From contig MU617136.1 in the NCBI GenBank assembly GCA_025201705.1, positions 1-22,019 on the forward strand: 22,019 nucleotides of DNA, read 5' to 3'. Both the position numbers and the translations under genes were made by a program. The stretch's first letter is position 1; every line of letters begins with the position of its first letter. This document shows, piece after piece, positions 18,364 through 22,019 of this stretch. The DNA is from Dissophora ornata. Lineage: Eukaryota > Mortierellomycota > Mortierellomycetes > Mortierellales > Mortierellaceae. Below the pieces are notes generated by a model. That model did no database searches. It was not told the origin of the DNA and worked only from the letters and a program-made list of their open reading frames with translations.

Positions 18364-18955
18364 TGAGACCGTCTTTCTTCAAATGAGACTTGGATGTAGA
18401 GGGTGAGAATGAAGGGAATGAAAGAGAGGGGGAAGAGAAATGAATGCCTCCAGGGGCCTTTGCGCGTGATGATTAGTCTACGTGAACCAGACACTACGTA
18501 CTACGCGGACTGTGTGCTACTTCATCCTCAGCGATATCCCACCACCATTATCACCGTAATCACGTAATGCTCGGTGAAAACCTGAAGAACACAAAAGAAA
18601 AGCGGGTCTGCCTTCTTGGTTGTCATCTGGACAAGGAAGGACATGGTCTGTACGCAAGCTGTGCAGAATACAACACTTTAAATTCCGATTTTCAACATCT
18701 CTTTTTTGACATCTTTCTTTTCTCCTTTCCTCTCTGTCCTTGGTACCGCACCTCACTTTCCCTGCGTGAGCCTACTTCTACCAACAAGCAGCTACGGTGC
18801 GCTCTCTGTAGCCGAACTTTCACCATAATTCAAGTAAGATTATCACCCCAGATGTGGCAGACGCCACAAGCACAGTCTAAAAAAGCCAGCTTTCCCCTTC
18901 CCTTTTTCCATAGGTCGGAGCCAGAATACCATCTGATCGACCGCGACCAAAAATC
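18364..18955. promoter_or_regulatory. Divergent intergenic region between the GH85 and TVP38-like genes
   Basis: These 592 nt separate two start codons pointing away from each other and should hold both promoters. No TATA box was identified with confidence. On the plus strand CAA|GTAAGAT (from 18834) and TTTCCATAG (ending 18913) could bound an 80-nt intron in the TVP38 leader. Open frames here (for example 18567-19022) have no domain and are not called. Confidence 0.45.
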
Positions 18956-20538
18956 ATGGCCACTACAGCTTTGCCGACCATCCAGGAACGCCTCCGGCGT
19001 ACATCTAAGCGCCAGAGGATAGGGTTAGCACTCCTTACCTTAGTTGTGGTTGCCTTCGTCGTGGTCTTTTTCTCCTTCGAGAGGCAGATCTTTCAAAGTA
19101 AGTAGTATAACAAAGCATAGCATCGTAGATGCATTGCCATGTTTTTTTGCTCAACTCTTGTTTGCTTCCGTTGACTTACCAACCTGCCATAGTCTTGGAG
19201 CCTGCTGTAGATTATATCCGCACATCAAACGCAGGAATCATAGTACTTGCGGCCATTATGGGTGCGACATGCATCTTCCCACTCTTTGGTAAACGACAAT
19301 GCATCTCTTCTTTCTTCTCTTTCTCTGCTGAATGCTTCTTGTCCATGTTAGCTAATCCTCTGTTTTTAATGGCCAGGCTATGGAGTCGTATCAATGGTCT
19401 GCGGCTATGTTTATGGCATACCAAAGGGGTACAACGCAATGGATACGTTCGGGTCATCTTCAACTAGATCGATTTATTGCCCTTGCTAACATGGCGCTAC
19501 GCCACTCGACCATTAGATTCATACCTGCATTCGTAGGGGATGTCGTTGGTGCCTCTGCCTGCTTTTGGTAAGGGATAAGATGACACATGGCATTTATTCA
19601 TTTTGTGCGACCAACTCTAACCACTGAGATGCCCCCTCTTCACCGAGCAGGCTCTATCGGCTTGCCTTTCAAAACTACTTTAGTCGAAAGTTCAATGACA
19701 ACCTCGAGTTCAAGGAGATGTCGAAAGCCGTGAGCAAGGACGGTATTTTTGTAAGCCTATCTGCGTTGATCCCCTCAATGATCGTTGTTTCCGCTATGCA
19801 ATCTCACACTCTGTTGCCTCCACTTGATTTTTTAGATCCTCTTCTTGATCCGCCTCTCATCGTTTCCTTTTGCTGGTAAGTTGTGCGGTCCGTAACCCAT
19901 CAGGTGCGCGATCTGTCTTTGAGCTCGTGAGCTTTAAGCGAGTATCCACGACTTTCTTTGTTAATGAATGTCAATGCACCATAGTTCTGAACGCCTACTT
20001 TGGTGCAATGACTCAACTGCCGTATTGGAAGTTCATCCTCGCCACGACTCTATCCACGCCACATTTATTCTTGCCTATCTTTATTGGCCATAACATCTCG
20101 AGTCTTGCCGATCCGGATATTACGGGCAAGGACCGAATTCTAAAGTGGGTTGGCAACATCCTAGGGATCATCTTTACGCTTGCAGCAGCTTGGTACATCT
20201 ATCGACACACAACCCGTAGAATCCAGAGAATTAACGCAGGACTAGCAGCAGAAGACGGTGAGGAAGAAGACGAACTTGAAGCGGCTGCTCGAGCGATGCA
20301 CCAGCAGCAACAACGACCGCGACAGCAATATAGTTTACCTCCATATGATAGTTCCATGGATTTAACAAATGAGAGACAGTGGGACAAGAACGAGCGTGAG
20401 AGTACCTATGATACGGCCGTGAGCATGGAGGAGCTGGAAAGCCTTCGAAGGCGAGGCTCAGGTGAAGGACAAAGTGCGGAAACAATAGCCGTAGTCGATG
20501 ACTTAGGCGATGCGGACCGAAGAAAGAATAGGCTATAG
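18956..20538 (+). CDS. TVP38/DedA-family membrane protein (VTT/SNARE-associated Golgi domain)
   Basis: Spliced CDS of seven exons: 18956-19097, 19193-19288, 19377-19428, 19517-19567, 19651-19750, 19836-19875 and 19985-20538; 344 residues, similar to yeast Tvp38 (337). Introns are 83-109 nt and GT-AG; those checked have branch-like GCTAAT or GCTAAC. A short basic N-terminus precedes TM1 (ALLTLVVVAFVVVFFSF, about 25-41). The VTT domain follows: FPLFGYG, CGYVYGIPKGFIPAFVGDVV (joined across intron 3), ASACFW/LYR, ILFLIRLSSFPFA and NAYFGAMTQLPYWKFILAT. A further hydrophobic segment (WVGNILGIIFTLAAAWYIY) precedes a long charged cytosolic tail with acidic and poly-Gln stretches. The family acts in Golgi/endosomal membranes; related VTT proteins are reported phospholipid scramblases. 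Exact location is inference. Several exons are tiny (40-52 nt), which makes automatic prediction error-prone. Confidence 0.92.
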
Positions 20539-20540
20539 AA

Positions 20541-20546
20541 AATAAA
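20541..20546 (+). terminator. AATAAA just after the TVP38-like stop codon
   Basis: The hexamer lies only two bases after the TAG (20536-20538), so if used the 3' UTR is very short. Another signal further on may be preferred. Confidence 0.4.
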
Positions 20547-20683
20547 CAGCAATGCTGCATCGCAACTGTTTGCTGTTTCATAAACCTTGACCGCATTGAG
20601 CTGGCGCCTGTGGTCCTGCTCCCTACGTGGTATGCATGTTGCGCTCAATGGTCGCCGTAGTCACGTTACATGCAATTGAGGAA

Positions 20684-20719
20684 TTTCATGCATATATAGA
20701 ATCTCATGCATATAAAGAA
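20684..20719. repeat. 18-bp imperfect tandem repeat upstream of the second tRNA-Lys
   Basis: TTTCATGCATATATAGAA (20684-20701) is followed directly by TCTCATGCATATAAAGAA (20702-20719), with 16 of 18 bases identical. Each copy carries ATGCAT and a TATA-like core and ends 55-73 bp before the tRNA gene. Confidence 0.8.
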
Positions 20720-20773
20720 ATTTAATGATTGGATAACAAAGTATTCACGAAATATGTAATTCATATCCAGCAA

Positions 20774-20846
20774 GCCCGGCTAGCTCAATCGGTAGAGCGT
20801 CAGACTCTTAATCTGAAGGCTGTGGGTTCGACCCCCACGTTGGGCG
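20774..20846 (+). tRNA. tRNA-Lys (anticodon CTT), second copy
   Basis: The 73 nt are identical base for base to the gene at 977-1049, with the same cloverleaf, CTT anticodon and no intron. The flanks are unrelated: the upstream side here is A/T-rich with the 18-bp tandem repeat. It is therefore a dispersed gene copy and not part of a larger duplication. Confidence 0.97.
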
Positions 20847-20850
20847 CTTA

Positions 20851-20854
20851 TTTT
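20851..20854 (+). terminator. Pol III terminator of the second tRNA-Lys
   Basis: TTTT begins 5 nt after the tRNA discriminator base. Confidence 0.75.
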
Positions 20855-20906
20855 CGATTTTTGACCAATTATTTTTTGAAAGCCTGGTGACTAGTCCCCA
20901 CGAGCA

Positions 20907-21607
20907 ATGCAGCCTGTATTCCGGAACCAACTTCTCCTGACACCACTTGTAGCACCAAGAACACTCACGCCAGGAGGTCCAGCCAGTTCAGTCCGTATCA
21001 CCGCGTCGTAGCCCTTACTAGCTCCGTCAATTCTTTCACGATGTCGAGCAGGACGTCCAAGAAATGAACCGGCAGGTCGTTGATGCGGCCACGGGTTTCG
21101 CAAGCACAATGACAGGTCGTAGATGTGGTTGTGGATTTAACTAGTGGCACTGTGACACTCGCTCGTCGAGGACAAAGAGAGCAATGCCATTTCATGCAGA
21201 ACATCGCAGTCGTGTTGTCGGATATTAGAAAAGACAACGAGCGAATCGAGATGAATATAGAGATGGACGACTTCACGCACAAACAGTTCAAACAACACAT
21301 CAGGGCCTTAAACCCAGGTAAAGTATGTAGTGCCAACTATACCAAACCTCCAGCACTCTGTGAACAATATTCTTCTGCAGTCCGCAGAGAGAACCGGCCA
21401 GCAAGGAATGACGACGCGTCGCTCAGCAGCGTTGAAAGTGCAGGAGGCACCCGAACATTGCTTTTACTCGACGATTATGAACATGCTAACAAAATCTTGG
21501 CAGCCAGATACGTAGAGATGCAAGAGGAGTTCGCAAAAGGAAGTCAAGAAGGCGCAAATGATGATGTCGAGTCAGGCGAACATAACATAAGATCAACGTC
21601 GCTTTGA
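20907..21607 (+). pseudogene. Unidentified gene or gene relic, possibly coiled-coil, with shifting frames
   Basis: I do not recognise the family. Three plus-strand frames look coding in succession. From ATG 20907 there are 34 codons (MQPVFRNQLLLTPLVAPRTL, ending at a TAG at 21009-21011). From about 21020 a different frame reads FFHDVEQDVQEMNRQVVDA and ends at a TAG before 21150. From 21125 a third frame runs 160 codons to TGA 21605-21607 and includes SDIRKDNERIEMNIEMDD. The spacing of hydrophobic and charged residues in the latter two suggests amphipathic helices. A possible 63-nt intron (21318-21380; CAG|GTAAAG to TTCTGCAG|TC) would keep the last frame open. AATAAA follows at 21614. It may be a gene with unseen introns or a decayed copy; a query of the 160-residue part would decide. 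Confidence 0.35.
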
Positions 21608-21613
21608 AGCTAA

Positions 21614-21619
21614 AATAAA
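21614..21619 (+). terminator. AATAAA downstream of the unidentified gene
   Basis: A consensus hexamer lies 6 nt after the TGA at 21605-21607 on the plus strand, a mild argument that the last open frame is a real 3' exon. Confidence 0.35.
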
Positions 21620-22019
21620 GGGCGGCTACGTCTCGGCACGCACACATTCTTGCTGTGCAGCCTCATGTACAGTGCATGTGTTCCTCAAATGGTTTCTCAG
21701 GGAGGCGTTTTTTAACGTTTTTGTATTTTTAATCAAGCTATGAGTCCAAATAAAATTGCTAGAAAGGCAGCAACGAATGGGCGAACTACAAACAAGACAC
21801 ATCCGTCGCGGGGGATTTTGTTATGATACACTCTACTACTTCAGTTTCATTGCTCATCTTCACCTAAAAGGTCACAGCTTTCAAAAACAAAAGAAGCGCC
21901 ATGGAGAGGAATAAGCAAGAGGATCAATCTATTTGACAACCCGGGTTGTTCGTTTTATTCAACAACCGAACGTGTTTTAGTGCTAAGTCCATGTAAGCAC
22001 TTTTTCATCCATTTTTGAA
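21620..22019. other. Right-hand intergenic end with overlapping inverted repeats
   Basis: No gene is seen. The strand-symmetric 14-mer ACAACCCGGGTTGT (21936-21949) overlaps a second inverted pair, GGTTGTT (21944-21950) and AACAACC (21961-21967), with a 10-nt loop. The loop contains TTTATT, which reads AATAAA on the minus strand. It might belong to the 3' end of a minus-strand gene beyond the window. Confidence 0.4.

Noticed and set aside
17982..18494. Minus-strand open frame overlapping the first exon of the GH85 gene
   Set aside because: A shadow frame; the GH85 exon 1 frame (ending in KIIVCHDMAG) is the conserved one.
20998..21336. Minus-strand open frame of 112 codons
   Set aside because: It is antisense to the better-supported plus-strand segments, Cys/Ser-rich, and lacks a recognisable motif.
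1..22019. CRISPR array, rRNA genes, LTR retrotransposon or biosynthetic gene cluster
   Set aside because: I looked for spaced repeats, rRNA-like blocks, paired long terminal repeats and clustered synthase genes and saw none.

Overview
The window looks like nuclear DNA of an early-diverging filamentous fungus, most likely Mortierellomycota or Mucoromycota. That placement is inference from four things: compact genes with many short GT-AG introns (about 80-170 nt) carrying CTAAC/CTAAT/CTGAC-like branch sites, AATAAA signals shortly after stop codons, CT-rich leaders, and an Endo-M-like GH85 enzyme beside Fanzor, piggyBac and LINE relics. There are no operons.

Layout from left to right. (1) Positions 1-879, minus strand: a 5'-truncated non-LTR retrotransposon (LINE), open to the window edge, whose truncated end lies about 100 bp from a tRNA-Lys(CTT) gene at 977-1049. 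(2) 1660-2548: a three-exon START-domain (PCTP-like) lipid-transfer protein with a GC-AG first intron. (3) About 2.5 kb without a convincing gene, ending in a TATA-like element and a CT-rich leader. (4) 5079-7768: a three-exon, 805-residue MFS transporter of the oxalate/formate antiporter (OFA)-like type. (5) A CT-repeat leader, then an intronless 901-residue F-box protein at 8814-11519. (6) 11.7-15.0 kb, minus strand: a dead transposon block, made of a Fanzor (eukaryotic TnpB-like, RuvC-type RNA-guided nuclease) pseudogene abutting a piggyBac transposase pseudogene. (7) 18363-15083, minus strand: a five-exon GH85 endo-beta-N-acetylglucosaminidase with the N-x-E catalytic pair. (8) 18956-20538: a seven-exon TVP38/DedA (VTT-domain) Golgi-type membrane protein, divergent from the GH85 gene. 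(9) A second, identical tRNA-Lys(CTT) at 20774-20846, then an unidentified, possibly frameshifted gene up to 21607.

The host genes look like independent housekeeping or accessory functions: lipid transfer, monocarboxylate transport, protein turnover, free N-glycan processing and Golgi membrane traffic. I see no pathway cluster. The most notable content is the Fanzor/piggyBac relic. RuvC-I (DPGE), the DEYFTS motif, both CxxC knuckles and the RD...HNLA motif are all legible. The coding frame is broken by an exact 10-bp tandem duplication, in-frame TAG and TGA codons, and further upstream shifts. Exon structures were assigned by reading splice sites and frames by eye, without transcript or database support.
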